DNA from: Commensalibacter communis
GTDB lineage: Bacteria; Pseudomonadota; Alphaproteobacteria; Acetobacterales; Acetobacteraceae
NCBI RefSeq assembly: GCF_947179015.1
Contig: NZ_CAMXCM010000001.1
Span: 1 to 64,000, forward strand
Length of the DNA: 64,000 bases
Direction of reading: 5' to 3'
Shown: positions 9,283 through 21,419 of the stretch, piece by piece
How the letters are laid out: each line of letters starts with the position of its first letter
Position numbering within the stretch: the first letter of the stretch is position 1
Notes under the pieces: model-generated
What the model was told of the DNA's origin: nothing
Databases searched by the model: none
Seen by the model: only the letters and a program-made list of their open reading frames with translations
Translations under genes and position numbers: made by a program

Positions 9283-10653
9283 TTGATTAAGAGAGAGTTT
9301 GTGTTAGAAAGTAAGAAATTAAACGAAGCGATATGTATCGTTGATCAAGTCGTGGAATGTCATTCTTGTGGATTGGTGCAACAATATCCAGAAGTCAATC
9401 ATGGCGAGTTGGTTGCATGTCATCGATGTGGGCTTGAACTTTTTCGTCATCCCCTTAGCCGACAATGGGCTGTTCCTTTTGCCTTTGCGATATCTTCGGT
9501 GATCTTATATTTAATGATGGTGTCATTTCCTTTATTATCTGTGAATATTTATGGGCGGACGAACTCGTTGGGTATTTTGAATGGTAGCATCGAATTCATG
9601 CATCAAAGCTTGGGGAGTGTCGGAGCTTTAGTAGGGTTAGTCGTGGTTGTTTTTCCGATTGTGATTATCGGTTTGATCCTTAGTATTTTGTATTATTCAC
9701 GTTTTACGATACTACCGTCTTTTTTTCCTAGATTATTGCATTTATACCGATTATTACGACCATGGTCGATGATTGAAGTCTATATTTTAGGTGTTTTTGT
9801 TGCTTATACAAAATTGGTAGGGATGGCATATGTACAGATTGATTATTCACTATATGCTATGGTCTTATTGATGATTTCTATGAGTGTCACAGATGCAAGT
9901 ACTGATTTTGCCACTTTATGGGAACGATGCGCAATTAACAAAACAATGGTCTATCATCATAAACAAGTAGAAGTCGGCCATTATCATTCTGATATATTGC
10001 CCGAAAATGACTATTTAGCTTCATGCGAATGTTGCGGGTTAGTTTTTAAAACCGATACAAGCATTCACGAAGATGAACATATTGGTACATGTCCTCGGTG
10101 TGGAAAAAACATACATAAACGTAAACCCAATAGTTTAAATCGGTCGTTGGCTCTTTTAATTACAGCTTTTGTTTTTTATATTCCAGCGAATTTATATCCT
10201 ATTATGAGTACAACAATGATGGGTAGGGTAAGTAGCCATCAAATCTTTGGTGGTGTTGTGGAGTTATGGCAAAGCCAAATGATTCCATTGGCGTTGCTTG
10301 TCTTTGTGGCAAGTATTGCAGTTCCTGTATTGAAAATATCAGGTATTGGATTAATGATTGCCGCAAGTATAATGAGATCTAAAAAATGGTTGGTAATGAG
10401 ATCTAAACTATTTCGCGTCATTACCTTTATTGGCCGTTGGTCAATGATTGATGTCTTTATGATATCAATTTTAATTGCGTTGATTCATTTTGATGCGTTG
10501 GCGACAGTGCATGCCCATGTTGGCATTTTGATGTTCGCTGCTGTCGTTGTGGTCACAATATTTGCAGCAGATACCTTCGATCCACGTTTAATGTGGGACT
10601 ATGCTAAAATGAATGATTCCCAAACCGGTCAAACAAAAGCAGATAACAATTAA
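9283..10653 (+). CDS. pqiA: PqiA-type envelope lipid-transport inner-membrane protein
   Basis: 456 residues with two tandem modules, each a zinc-ribbon followed by four membrane helices, the layout of PqiA/LetA. The first ribbon has CHSC (about residues 26-29) and CHRC (47-50); the second has CECC and CPRC (about 248-275). PqiA is thought to hand lipids to the MCE protein PqiB for transport across the periplasm. The start is TTG with AGG seven bases upstream; GTG at 9301 is an alternative. It is first of pqiA-pqiB-pqiC, with 48 bases to pqiB. Confidence 0.9.
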   Translation: MIKREFVLESKKLNEAICIVDQVVECHSCGLVQQYPEVNHGELVACHRCGLELFRHPLSRQWAVPFAFAISSVILYLMMVSFPLLSVNIYGRTNSLGILNGSIEFMHQSLGSVGALVGLVVVVFPIVIIGLILSILYYSRFTILPSFFPRLLHLYRLLRPWSMIEVYILGVFVAYTKLVGMAYVQIDYSLYAMVLLMISMSVTDASTDFATLWERCAINKTMVYHHKQVEVGHYHSDILPENDYLASCECCGLVFKTDTSIHEDEHIGTCPRCGKNIHKRKPNSLNRSLALLITAFVFYIPANLYPIMSTTMMGRVSSHQIFGGVVELWQSQMIPLALLVFVASIAVPVLKISGIGLMIAASIMRSKKWLVMRSKLFRVITFIGRWSMIDVFMISILIALIHFDALATVHAHVGILMFAAVVVVTIFAADTFDPRLMWDYAKMNDSQTGQTKADNN

Positions 10654-10701
10654 ATCTTAATAAAATTCATGTAAACATTATCAACATTCAGTAAAAGAAA
10701 T

Positions 10702-12390
10702 ATGTCGAACAATAATAATGATCAATTACCCTTGGCGCCGACACGAAAGATCAAGTTTTCTTTGGTGTGGGTTGTTCCTATTCTGGTCGCCGTCCTAGCG
10801 ATTTACTTGGGATGGAAAGCCATTTATAACGCAGGTCCTACAATTACGATTTCGTTTGAAACAGCAGATGGGATTGTCAGCGGTCAAACACAGGTAAAAA
10901 ATAAATCTGTTGTATTAGGGACGGTCAAAAGCGTTAATTTAAGTAAAGATATGCGTCATGTTGATGTTCAAGTGGCAATGACAAGACGCGCTGCATCTGT
11001 GATTTCTAGCAACGCACGCTTTTGGGTGGTTCGACCACGCTTTAATGGAGCAAATATTTCAGGATTAGAAACCTTGATTAGTGGTGCTTATATTGCGTTT
11101 GATCCTGGCGATTATCAAGTTGGCAAAAGACAACGCTATTTTGTTGGATTGGAATCCCCACCTGGGGTCCGTTCAGGACAGCCAGGAACCACTTATACAT
11201 TAGCAACTAATAATCTTGGGTCTTTAGGGGAGGGTGCTCCAATTTTCTATCGCGATACGGTGGCTGGGGAAGTTCTTAGTTACGATATGCCAAAGGGCGG
11301 TGTAGGACCCATTTTATTACATATTTTCTTAAAGAAACCTTATGATAGCTATTTACATCCTGATAGTGCTTTTTGGAATGTATCGGGCATTAAGTTCGGT
11401 TTTGGTGCGACGGGATTAAATATTGAATTACAGTCGATTCAGGCATTAATGTCTGGAGGTGTTGCTTTTGATGAATTAGATAGGCCTTTGGTTGCAGATA
11501 AAGAGCATCAAAATAAAGAGACAGTGCCTGCCAATACACAATTTAATTTATATGCTGATAAAGATGCCGCAGAAAATGCGCGTTATCAAGATAATGTCCA
11601 TCTTGTCACTTATGTGACCTCTTCAGTTAAAGGATTATCCAAAGGAAGTAGAGTTACTCTGTTTGGATTACAGATAGGAACTGTGCAAAATGTTGCTTTA
11701 ATTATTGATCGGGCTGCGAATAAAACCCGTGCAAAAATTACAATGGACATTCAACCAGACCGTGTCTTTTCTTTTCAAAAGAAATATGATTCTGCGACAT
11801 TGGCTTTGATTACGAAATCGTTAATTGCAAATGGGATGAAAGCAAGTGTTGCAAGTGATAATTTCTTGTTTGGTAGCTCTTTAATTTCTTTGAACTTTAT
11901 TGATATGAAAAAGCCCATCATTCCTCAAAAAGAAGGCGATGCTTTGGTGATCCCGAGTCAAGCAGGGGGCATGGACGGGATTATGGCTTCTATGTCAACG
12001 GTTGCATCAAAATTAGCGGCAATGCCGTTAGATCAGTTGGGTGAGAACCTTAATAACTTAATGGCACATGCTGATGATCGATTAAATAGCCCAGATGTTA
12101 CCAAAACGTTGAAAGCAATGCGTCAAACGATGCAAAATATGAGCGATCTTAGTAAGAAAGTAAATAATGGGGCATCACCATTGTTGAAAGAGTTACCAGA
12201 AATGAGTCGCCAGTTAGATCAAACCTTAAAGAATGCTAATAAATTGCTAGGAAGTTATGGTGGCAACACAGATTTTCATCGTAATTTGCAAACAATGATT
12301 GTGCAATTAAGCGAAACGGCAAGATCATTAAAATTCTTTAGCGATTTTATGACCCAGCATCCATCCGCATTTATAACAGGACGTAAATAA
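10702..12390 (+). CDS. pqiB: PqiB, MCE-domain lipid-transport protein
   Basis: 562 residues: a short cytoplasmic N-terminus, one membrane helix at about 20-40, three MCE/MlaD domains (roughly 45-140, 160-230 and 290-395), then a long helical C-terminal part with heptad-like repeats. This matches the size and plan of E. coli PqiB (about 546 residues), in which stacked MCE rings and a coiled-coil tube bridge the periplasm. It lies between pqiA and pqiC and its stop codon overlaps the pqiC start (TAATG), indicating translational coupling. Confidence 0.93.
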   Translation: MSNNNNDQLPLAPTRKIKFSLVWVVPILVAVLAIYLGWKAIYNAGPTITISFETADGIVSGQTQVKNKSVVLGTVKSVNLSKDMRHVDVQVAMTRRAASVISSNARFWVVRPRFNGANISGLETLISGAYIAFDPGDYQVGKRQRYFVGLESPPGVRSGQPGTTYTLATNNLGSLGEGAPIFYRDTVAGEVLSYDMPKGGVGPILLHIFLKKPYDSYLHPDSAFWNVSGIKFGFGATGLNIELQSIQALMSGGVAFDELDRPLVADKEHQNKETVPANTQFNLYADKDAAENARYQDNVHLVTYVTSSVKGLSKGSRVTLFGLQIGTVQNVALIIDRAANKTRAKITMDIQPDRVFSFQKKYDSATLALITKSLIANGMKASVASDNFLFGSSLISLNFIDMKKPIIPQKEGDALVIPSQAGGMDGIMASMSTVASKLAAMPLDQLGENLNNLMAHADDRLNSPDVTKTLKAMRQTMQNMSDLSKKVNNGASPLLKELPEMSRQLDQTLKNANKLLGSYGGNTDFHRNLQTMIVQLSETARSLKFFSDFMTQHPSAFITGRK

Positions 12391-13031
12391 TGACTCGTTT
12401 AAATACAAAAAATATAGTATTGCGCCGCCATCTTTTGAAAACGATGATGGGAGGATCTTTGTTAGCCGTAACGGGTAGTGTATTGACAGCATGCAGCAAT
12501 TCTGGCCCGACATACTATACGCTTTCCCCTGTACAAGGCAGGTTGTATAATGTGACTTCTTCTATTATAGAGGTCAGAACACCTTCATTAGCAGGCTTTT
12601 TAGATAAAGATCGTATTGTTTCAGAGATCAGTAATAATAAACTTACGTTATCCTCTTCGGATGCATGGGCGGATAATATTACAAATATGATTGGTCGTGT
12701 GATGATGTTAGATCTGGCACAACGTTTACCCAATTCACGTGTATTTTTACAAAATCAAGCAACGCAAACTACGCCACAATTCTATGTAGAAATGGATATT
12801 TCAAGATTTAATCAAGATGCAAGTGGTAAAGCAGTAGTGACAGCAGATGTAGTGATTCGCACTGATAGCGATAAACCATCCAAATTTAATCGATTATTGA
12901 CGCTTGAAAAAGTTCCTGCGGATAGTAGCACACAAGCATTGGTCGTTGCATTAAGCCAAATACTTGGGGAAATTGCCGAGACTACTGCTGCAAGTTTGGC
13001 TAATTTGCCTTCTATGCCTATAGTAAATTAA
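12390..13031 (+). CDS. pqiC: PqiC-type membrane-integrity lipoprotein
   Basis: 213 residues with a lipoprotein signal ending in the lipobox LTAC (C at about residue 35). The stretch LRRHLLKTMM before the hydrophobic core resembles a twin-arginine motif, so export by Tat is possible. The mature part begins SNSGPTYYTLSP, characteristic of the ABC-type transport auxiliary lipoprotein family that includes PqiC and YmbA. It would anchor the PqiB tube at the outer membrane. It is the last gene of the operon and is followed by a strong hairpin terminator. Confidence 0.9.
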   Translation: MTRLNTKNIVLRRHLLKTMMGGSLLAVTGSVLTACSNSGPTYYTLSPVQGRLYNVTSSIIEVRTPSLAGFLDKDRIVSEISNNKLTLSSSDAWADNITNMIGRVMMLDLAQRLPNSRVFLQNQATQTTPQFYVEMDISRFNQDASGKAVVTADVVIRTDSDKPSKFNRLLTLEKVPADSSTQALVVALSQILGEIAETTAASLANLPSMPIVN

Positions 13032-13053
13032 TTTTTAGAATATATTTATGAGG

Positions 13054-13085
13054 AAAAAGGAAGGTATATCCTTCCTTTTTTTATG
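13054..13085 (+). terminator. Terminator after pqiC
   Basis: An 11-bp stem AAAAAGGAAGG/CCTTCCTTTTT with loop TATAT is followed by further Ts. It ends the pqiABC transcript. Confidence 0.88.
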
Positions 13086-13121
13086 ATCTTAAGTGTGAAT
13101 GTAAAAGGTACGTGATTATAT

Positions 13122-13409
13122 ATGTGGAAAATACTAGAGACAATTGGCACGAAGAGTAGTGAAAATGGAGATATAATTCTAGAAGAAGAAAGTTATTTGG
13201 GAGCACGTATTACATTGGAGAAATGTGAAAAATATTACACAATCACGGCTGGTATCTATGGCGCCATGGTTCACACAGTATTTTGTGATGAAAAATCTTG
13301 TCAAAAACAATATCAAGCAATGAAAAAAGATATTCAAGAATTTCTTGAACAAGATACAGTAGAAACAGAAGCGTTACAATTCTGCGAATATTTTATGAGA
13401 AAATATTAA
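13122..13409 (+). CDS. Hypothetical protein, 95 aa
   Basis: A 95-residue soluble, acidic protein without signal peptide or membrane segment. I do not recognise its family. It has four cysteines and ends in a helical, charged segment (QYQAMKKDIQEFLEQD). ATG 13122 is the start; a ribosome site is not obvious. It lies alone between the pqiABC terminator and a hairpin it shares with the convergent nusG gene. The codon pattern resembles neighbouring genes, so it is probably real. Confidence 0.55.
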   Translation: MWKILETIGTKSSENGDIILEEESYLGARITLEKCEKYYTITAGIYGAMVHTVFCDEKSCQKQYQAMKKDIQEFLEQDTVETEALQFCEYFMRKY

Positions 13410-13436
13410 AAAACGCTTTAAAATATTAAAGCGTTT
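13410..13436. terminator. Bidirectional terminator between 95-aa gene and nusG
   Basis: Stem AAAACGCTTTAA/TTAAAGCGTTTT with a short loop AAT/AATA. A-runs and T-runs on both sides allow it to act on either strand. It lies 8 bases past the nusG stop. Confidence 0.85.
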
Positions 13437-13444
13437 TGAAAGAT

Positions 13445-13975
13445 CTATAATTTTTCGACTTGGTTATATTCGAGTTCAACCGGGGTTGAACGACCGAAAA
13501 TAGAGACGCTGACTTTTAAGCGACCTTTTTCTGTATCGACTTCTTCGACAACACCATTAAAGGAAGTGAATGGACCATCGGATACTCTGATTTGCTCACC
13601 AACTTCAAAATTGACTGAAGGACGAGGGCTATCCATGCCTTCCTGAGCTTGTTTCATAATTTGTTCAGCTTCGGCATTCGAAATAGGAGAGGGGCGCATT
13701 CTGTTGCCCAGAAATCCTGTTACTTTGGGAGTATCTTTGACTAAATGCCAAGCTTCATCCGTCATTTCCATTTTTACCAGCACGTAGCCTGGGAAAAATT
13801 TACGTTCAGTTTGAATTTTCTGACCGCGTTTAACTTCGATTACTTCTTCAGAAGGAACCAAAATTTCTTCGATTTGACCTGTTAAGCCTTTTTGTTCTGC
13901 CTGTTCTTTGATTTGCTGAACAACTTTTTTTTCAAATCCAGAATAAACGTGAATCACGTACCATCTTTTTGCCAT
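13445..13975 (-). CDS. nusG: Transcription termination/antitermination factor NusG
   Basis: 176 residues. The N-terminal NGN domain begins WYVIHVYSGFEKKV and contains FFPGYVLVKM near residue 63; the C-terminal KOW domain contains VRVSDGPFTSFNGVVEEVD-like sequence near residue 130. NusG binds RNA polymerase and couples it to Rho or the ribosome. It follows secE by 15 bases in the usual secE-nusG order. In most proteobacteria rplK and rplA come next; here a terminator and a convergent gene follow instead. Confidence 0.97.
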   Translation of the reverse strand: MAKRWYVIHVYSGFEKKVVQQIKEQAEQKGLTGQIEEILVPSEEVIEVKRGQKIQTERKFFPGYVLVKMEMTDEAWHLVKDTPKVTGFLGNRMRPSPISNAEAEQIMKQAQEGMDSPRPSVNFEVGEQIRVSDGPFTSFNGVVEEVDTEKGRLKVSVSIFGRSTPVELEYNQVEKL

Positions 13976-13990
13976 GACTGGCTTAACCCC

Positions 13991-14179
13991 CTATAAGCCA
14001 AACAAAGATTGAATACCAAAGCCGATGACTTGGTCTACAATAAAAAAGAATGCGGAAGCCCCAGCGGCCATGGCAAGCACAGCGGCTGTTGTGACTAATG
14101 TCGTGCGACGTGTTGGCCAAGTAACTTTCTTGGCTTCACTACGAACATCACGCAAAAATTTCGTGGGATTGACCGACAC
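13991..14179 (-). CDS. secE: Preprotein translocase subunit SecE
   Basis: 62 residues with an N-terminal amphipathic stretch (FLRDVRSEAKKVTWPTRR, the conserved SecE signature) and one membrane helix at about 30-58. SecE clamps SecY in the SecYEG translocon of the inner membrane. It is the short, single-helix form usual outside enterobacteria. It is upstream of nusG and downstream of tRNA-Trp on the same strand, the conserved arrangement. Confidence 0.95.
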   Translation of the reverse strand: MSVNPTKFLRDVRSEAKKVTWPTRRTTLVTTAAVLAMAAGASAFFFIVDQVIGFGIQSLFGL

Positions 14180-14295
14180 GAAACACCTTTCCTAATTCAA
14201 AATAGTACAACATATTATATTTGTATATAATATATCCGTACGGTTAAAGGACAAGATGAATGTGATTACATTCATGAAATACTATACGTGTCTTT

Positions 14296-14372
14296 TGGCA
14301 GGGGTGGAGGGTCTCGAACCCGCAACCTCCGGTTTTGGAGACCGGCACTCTAGCCAATTGAGCTACACCCCT
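14296..14372 (-). tRNA. tRNA-Trp (CCA)
   Basis: On the minus strand AGGGGTG/CACCCCT acceptor, anticodon stem CCGGT/ACCGG around CTCCAAA (anticodon CCA), T stem GCGGG/CCCTC-type pairing, discriminator G and encoded CCA. It lies upstream of secE-nusG, a common arrangement. Confidence 0.95.
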
Positions 14373-14604
14373 GCATGATCACTGTGTGACTTTAAACTAG
14401 AATCACTCTTTTTGCAAGAACGATCATTTAAAATCATGATTAGGAGAAAAAGCAATGAAATGGATCGAAAGTCAAGAAAAAAATGATGGAAAATATTTTT
14501 TTCTATAAAAATAAAAAAAAGACTTGATCTGATAAAAATTTTTGCTAAAAGAGTGTTACATTTATCGAATGCTTATACAAAGCATATCGACATTCTTGGT
14601 ATAA

Positions 14605-14678
14605 GCGGGCGTAGCATAGTGGTAATGCAGTAGCCTTCCAAGCTTCTGAGGAGGGTTCGATTCCCTTCGCCCGCTCCA
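14605..14678 (+). tRNA. tRNA-Gly (TCC)
   Basis: Acceptor GCGGGCG/CGCCCGC, anticodon loop CTTCCAA (anticodon TCC), T stem GAGGG/CCCTT-type pairing with TTCGATT, discriminator T and encoded CCA. The anticodon stem GTAGC/GCTTC contains one U-U mismatch. Confidence 0.94.
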
Positions 14679-14794
14679 AAAAATTCCCTTACAATTGAAA
14701 TTATAAAATATAAGCATCGATCTATGCTTGCGTTTTTATATTGATTTTGACATTATTTTTATTGTTCAAATAAGATGATATAAGGATCAATGCA

Positions 14795-15269
14795 ATGTCA
14801 TATGATAAAGCAAAATATCATTATGGTGCCGACGATTTCCCTGAAGAGTTACCCATCACTCAAGGTGGCGTGCATATGGCTTTTTTTCTATCGTTGGATG
14901 TTGGAAAAAGGGTTTGCAGGCGAAGATTTGCTGGAGGATGGCGCTGATTTGTTAGTCAAGATTCATCAAGAGACTGAAGATTACTCTGTATTAGATTTAT
15001 TATTTGATTTTAATGATGGTGGCTTGATGGACGAGGATTTTAATCAAGAAGGTGCCGAATTTGCGGATGCTTATTATGACGACACCTCAGTATTTTCAAA
15101 AAAGTATGGATCTTATTTACAAGATTATAGTGGGTTAGATCTGGATTTACTGGAGGGTGCTAAAGAGCAAAGCTATTATTATATTCAGTTTTCAGATCAA
15201 AATTATGAAAAAGTAAAAGGGCTGCTTGATCAACGGTATCAACAGTTCTTAAAATTTCAGGAAAACTAG
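14795..15269 (+). pseudogene. Frameshifted DUF7832-like protein
   Basis: Two frames together make one coherent protein. From ATG 14795 (with a TAAGGAT ribosome site) the frame reads MSYDKAKYHYGADDFPEELP and on to HMAFF, then runs to an early stop. The next frame picks up at YRWMLEKGFAGEDLLEDGAD and continues to the stop at 15269. The switch falls exactly in a run of seven T at 14881-14887; with six T the frame is continuous. The joined product of about 157 residues looks like the small acidic DUF7832 family (recalled, not searched), whose function is unknown. It may be a real inactivating indel, a slippery-site gene or a sequencing error. Confidence 0.75.
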
Positions 15270-15289
15270 TTTTTAACGCGCAAATATTC

Positions 15290-15934
15290 ATGATTGACCA
15301 AAGTTAAAATAAGCAGGTTTTTGAAAAGAAGCTTCAAACTTTTTTAAAGGCAAAATTGATCGATTATCCTTATTTGCGTGTAAATAAAAAATGTATCTTC
15401 ATTGAGAATAAAAAAGGGTTTCGGGCAAAAATTAGCTGGAGCTATTTGAGTGCCAGTTTGGAATATGCTTTTTCTCTTTCCGTGAATGATGTTGCAATCA
15501 GATCTTTTATTGATCAATTATCCCCTCCTTATATGTCCAATATTGCGAATACAGAAATGATATATTCGTCTTACTACGCATCTGAAGATAACTGTTCAGA
15601 CATTTTCCCCATTATGTTGCCCAGAACAGAGGAGGGCATAGAACGCGCTTGCTATCGTGTTGCAAGGTTCTTTATTGAAAAATACCTAAAGCGCGTTTAT
15701 CATTTGATGGAAGCAAAAACCGAACTTATTAATGATATTCTGGAAAATCCCAATTATTATGCATTTCCGTTTTTAACAGCCTTATATGTAATTAAAAAGA
15801 ATCACTTGGATAAAGCAGGTATAGATTTGGAGTTATTATTGAGTGAGGATAAAATGGGCTATTTGAATGATAAGAATTTAAAAGCATCATTTAATAAAAC
15901 CATTGCACAGAAATGGGCAAAGGCGCTCGTGTAA
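15290..15934 (+). pseudogene. Hypothetical protein with early in-frame TAA, or 192-aa TTG-started ORF
   Basis: A soluble protein of unknown family. The open frame from TTG 15356 gives 192 residues, but the same frame is coding-like further upstream (a charged stretch ending KKLQTFLKAK) and begins at ATG 15290 as MIDQS followed by a TAA at 15305-15307. Replacing that codon by GAA would restore a protein of 214 residues with a natural N-terminus. No ribosome site is evident before either start. The C-terminal half is helical and rich in charged residues. It follows the frameshifted DUF7832-like gene by about 20 bases and could share its fate. No function can be assigned. Confidence 0.5.
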
Positions 15935-16336
15935 AATTGCATGACATGGCAAAATGATTGTTTAGAATTCGTTGTATATATCGCCTAGGATTTTGTTACT
16001 TAAAAATCAAGTTATAAAATAATTCATCATTTATACTTGATCTGCCTTATTTTGGATGTTCTAGGGCTTTCCTTTTTATTAAAAATCTTTTATCTAACAC
16101 ACAAGTTTAAAGTTACGGGTTTTGTGGTTTTGCGCTGGGACGTGTTTGTTTGGTCGTACAGACTTGCAACACTTCAGAATTAAACGATAAGCAAAGTGCT
16201 TTTTAGTTTATGTTTTTAATAGGGTTTGGTATAGAATACGTTTTTTATAAACATCTATCCAAAGTTGTTGGGAAGGTAAAGAAAGCTATATGGCTTTGTT
16301 ACGCTATTCTAGAAGAGAAATGAAAGAATAAACGAA
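15935..16336. other. Leader region of the atp operon
   Basis: 400 bases without a gene. It must hold the promoter of atpHAGDC. A TATAGAAT string near 16230 could be a -10 element, but no matching -35 is convincing. No riboswitch or attenuator fold was recognised. Confidence 0.4.
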
Positions 16337-16924
16337 GTGAATACCGATGCAACAATGGCTGCTGGCGCAGCATCAACTTTTGCGGCAAATGATCTCAAAG
16401 GTCGTTATGCTACTGCTCTTTATGAGTTGGCAGAAGAAGAGCGAGTTTTGAATGAAGTCGTTAGTGAAGTTGAAAATCTGTTAAAAATTATCAACGAAAG
16501 CGAATTGTTAAGAGAGGTTCTAAATAACCCTTCTTTTGATACAGCGCAAAGCCGTGAGATTATTGTTAGCACTTTAAAACAAGCTGGATTTAGTCAATTA
16601 CTTCAAAATTTTGTTGGCGTAATTGCAAATAATCGTCGGCTTGCAAGTTTAAAATCTATTTTATTAGCTTTTTTTGCTTTGGTTGATTTCCGTCGTGGCG
16701 TAAGCACGGCCGAAGTAACCACAGCGCATCCTTTAACAGACAAACAACGTGCTCAGTTAAAAGATCGCTTGGCTCAAGTAGGGTATAATAAAGTAAATAT
16801 ACAAGAGCGTATTGATGCAAAGTTACTAGGCGGCTTTGTCATACGCATTGGGGCTCAGCTTTATGATGCTAGCCTTAAATCTCGTCTTAATCGTCTACAT
16901 AATGTTATGAAGGGAGCCGCGTGA
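16337..16924 (+). CDS. atpH: F1 ATP synthase subunit delta
   Basis: 195 residues of the OSCP/delta family, which links the F1 head to the peripheral stalk. Visible family segments are [14 protein letters not shown] near residue 21 and the C-terminal [16 protein letters not shown] (about 158-173). The start is given as GTG; ATG 16355 is an alternative that removes only six residues. It is first of atpHAGDC, the alphaproteobacterial F1 operon that lacks the Fo genes, and its stop overlaps the atpA start. Confidence 0.95.
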   Translation: MNTDATMAAGAASTFAANDLKGRYATALYELAEEERVLNEVVSEVENLLKIINESELLREVLNNPSFDTAQSREIIVSTLKQAGFSQLLQNFVGVIANNRRLASLKSILLAFFALVDFRRGVSTAEVTTAHPLTDKQRAQLKDRLAQVGYNKVNIQERIDAKLLGGFVIRIGAQLYDASLKSRLNRLHNVMKGAA

Positions 16925-18462
16925 TGGAAATCCGTCCCGCAGAGATTTCGGACATCCTTAAAAAACAAATTGCGTCCTTTGATAAAGAGTCTAACGTTGA
17001 GGAAACAGGAATTGTTTTGTCTGTTGGTGACGGTATTGCATTGGTTTATGGCCTGCAAAACGTCATGGCGGGTGAATTAGTTTCCTTCGGCGATGGTGAC
17101 TTAAAAGGGATGGCATTGAACCTTTCCAGCGATCACGTTGGGGTTGTTATTTTTGGTAACGACAGCCAAGTACGTGAAGGGGACACTGTTTCTCGTACGA
17201 ATCGTGTGATCGACGTTCCTGTTGGTAAAGGTCTTTTGGGTCGTGTTGTTGATGGCCTTGGAAATCCAATTGATGGCAAAGGTCCATTAAAAGATGTTGA
17301 ACGTCGTTTAGCAGAAGTAAAAGCACCTGGCATTATGCCTCGTCAATCTGTTTGTGAACCGATGTTAACAGGGATTAAAGCCATTGATGCTTTGGTTCCT
17401 ATCGGACGTGGACAACGTGAATTGATTATTGGAGATCGTCAAACAGGAAAATCAACTGTATTGATCGACACAATGATTGCGCAAAAGAAAACAAATGCGT
17501 TAAACGATCCAAAGAAAAGTCTGTATTGTATTTATGTTGCTATTGGACAAAAACGTTCAACAGTGGCTCAGGTTGTTCGTACTCTTGAAGAACAAGGGGT
17601 AATGGAATATTGTATCGTGGTTGCAGCAACAGCTTCTGATGCCGCTCCTATGCAATATATTGCGCCTTATGCTGCGGCTTCTATGGGTGAATATTTCCGT
17701 GATAACGGAATGCACGCATTAATCAGCTATGATGATTTATCAAAACAAGCGGTTGCTTATCGTCAAATGTCATTATTGTTGCGTCGTCCACCTGGACGTG
17801 AAGCATATCCTGGGGATGTGTTCTATTTGCACTCACGTTTGTTGGAACGTGCTGCAAAAATGTCTGACGAAAATGGTGGCGGTTCATTAACAGCTTTACC
17901 AGTTATTGAAACACAAGCTGGTGACGTTTCTGCATATATTCCTACCAATGTGATTTCGATTACAGATGGTCAGGTCTTCTTAGAAACAGATTTGTTTTAT
18001 CGTGGTATTCGTCCTGCAGTTAACGTTGGAACATCTGTTTCTCGTGTTGGTTCTGCAGCGCAAACAAAAGCAATGAAACAAGTTGCAGGTAGTATCAAAC
18101 TTGAGTTAGCACAATATCGTGAGATGGAAGCGTTCTCTCAATTTGCTTCTGACCTTGATGCGTCTACTAGAAAACTATTGGCTCGTGGTGCGCGTTTAAC
18201 AGAGTTATTGAAACAACCTCAAAATTCTCCATATACTATGGAAGAAGAAGTTGTTGTTCTATATGCTGGAACTCGTGGATACACAGACGAAATTGCAGTT
18301 GATAAAATTGGTCACTTTGAAAAACAATTTATCGAAGTAATGCGTTCTTCTGGTGCTGACATTCTTAATGGAATCCGAGATGCTGCTCAAATCACCAAAG
18401 AATTGGAAGAAAAATTGGTGGCATTCTTAAAAGATTTCGTTATCAAGTTCAAGCAAGTTTAA
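16924..18462 (+). CDS. atpA: F1 ATP synthase subunit alpha
   Basis: 512 residues forming the non-catalytic nucleotide-binding subunit of F1. It starts MEIRPAEIS, as in other alphaproteobacteria. The P-loop GDRQTGKS is near residue 170 and the family signature [14 protein letters not shown] near 363. ATG 16924 was preferred to the GTG at 16921 because AGGGAG then sits about seven bases upstream. The start overlaps the atpH stop, so the two are translationally coupled. Confidence 0.98.
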   Translation: MEIRPAEISDILKKQIASFDKESNVEETGIVLSVGDGIALVYGLQNVMAGELVSFGDGDLKGMALNLSSDHVGVVIFGNDSQVREGDTVSRTNRVIDVPVGKGLLGRVVDGLGNPIDGKGPLKDVERRLAEVKAPGIMPRQSVCEPMLTGIKAIDALVPIGRGQRELIIGDRQTGKSTVLIDTMIAQKKTNALNDPKKSLYCIYVAIGQKRSTVAQVVRTLEEQGVMEYCIVVAATASDAAPMQYIAPYAAASMGEYFRDNGMHALISYDDLSKQAVAYRQMSLLLRRPPGREAYPGDVFYLHSRLLERAAKMSDENGGGSLTALPVIETQAGDVSAYIPTNVISITDGQVFLETDLFYRGIRPAVNVGTSVSRVGSAAQTKAMKQVAGSIKLELAQYREMEAFSQFASDLDASTRKLLARGARLTELLKQPQNSPYTMEEEVVVLYAGTRGYTDEIAVDKIGHFEKQFIEVMRSSGADILNGIRDAAQITKELEEKLVAFLKDFVIKFKQV

Positions 18463-18473
18463 GGGGCATTGCA

Positions 18474-20929
<2,456 letters not shown>

Positions 20930-20960
20930 GCATTTTGTAGAACTGTAAAGGAAGACAGTA

Positions 20961-21377
20961 ATGTCGATACAACTTGAAATTGTCAGCCCAGAGAAAGTTG
21001 TCGTTTCTCAAAAGGTCGATATGGCTGTTTTACCCGGTTTAGAAGGTGATATTGCTGCAATGGAGGGTCATGTTCCTATGATCCTTCTCCTTCGTGGGGG
21101 TGTTATTCACCTTTATGAAGGGGACAAAATAACGGATAGTTTTTTTGTTGAAAGCGGTTTTGCTGAGATGCAAGAAACAAAATGCACCGTGCTTGCCAAA
21201 GAAGTCAAAAAGCTGGACGAGTTGTCTGAAGAGACAGCAAGTAAACGTTTGGCTGACTTAGAGGAAAGTTATAAAGTAGCTTCTAAGGGTAATGATGCTG
21301 AAAGACAACGTGAGTTAATTGACGAAATGCAAAATGCTCGCGTTATGCTAGAGTTAGCTACCTCTGTAAAGAAGTAG
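20961..21377 (+). CDS. atpC: F1 ATP synthase subunit epsilon
   Basis: 138 residues. It begins with the beta-sandwich (IQLEIVSPEKVV, then LPGLEGDIAAMEGHVPMI) and ends in a helical hairpin (about 90-135). Epsilon connects gamma to the c-ring and inhibits ATP hydrolysis. It is the last gene of the operon and is followed by a hairpin that overlaps the 3' end of queF. Confidence 0.96.
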   Translation: MSIQLEIVSPEKVVVSQKVDMAVLPGLEGDIAAMEGHVPMILLLRGGVIHLYEGDKITDSFFVESGFAEMQETKCTVLAKEVKKLDELSEETASKRLADLEESYKVASKGNDAERQRELIDEMQNARVMLELATSVKK

Positions 21378-21387
21378 CCTTCTCATC

Positions 21388-21419
21388 ATAGAGGAAAGGT
21401 ATTTATTACCTTCCTCTAT
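21388..21419. terminator. Bidirectional terminator between atpC and queF
   Basis: Arms ATAGAGGAAAGGTA and TACCTTCCTCTAT pair with one bulged A around a TTTAT loop. The right arm is inside the last codons of queF on the minus strand. Confidence 0.7.

Noticed and set aside
14605-14678. U-U mismatch in the anticodon stem of tRNA-Gly
   Set aside because: The rest of the fold is standard and single mismatches occur in functional tRNAs; not enough to suspect decay.
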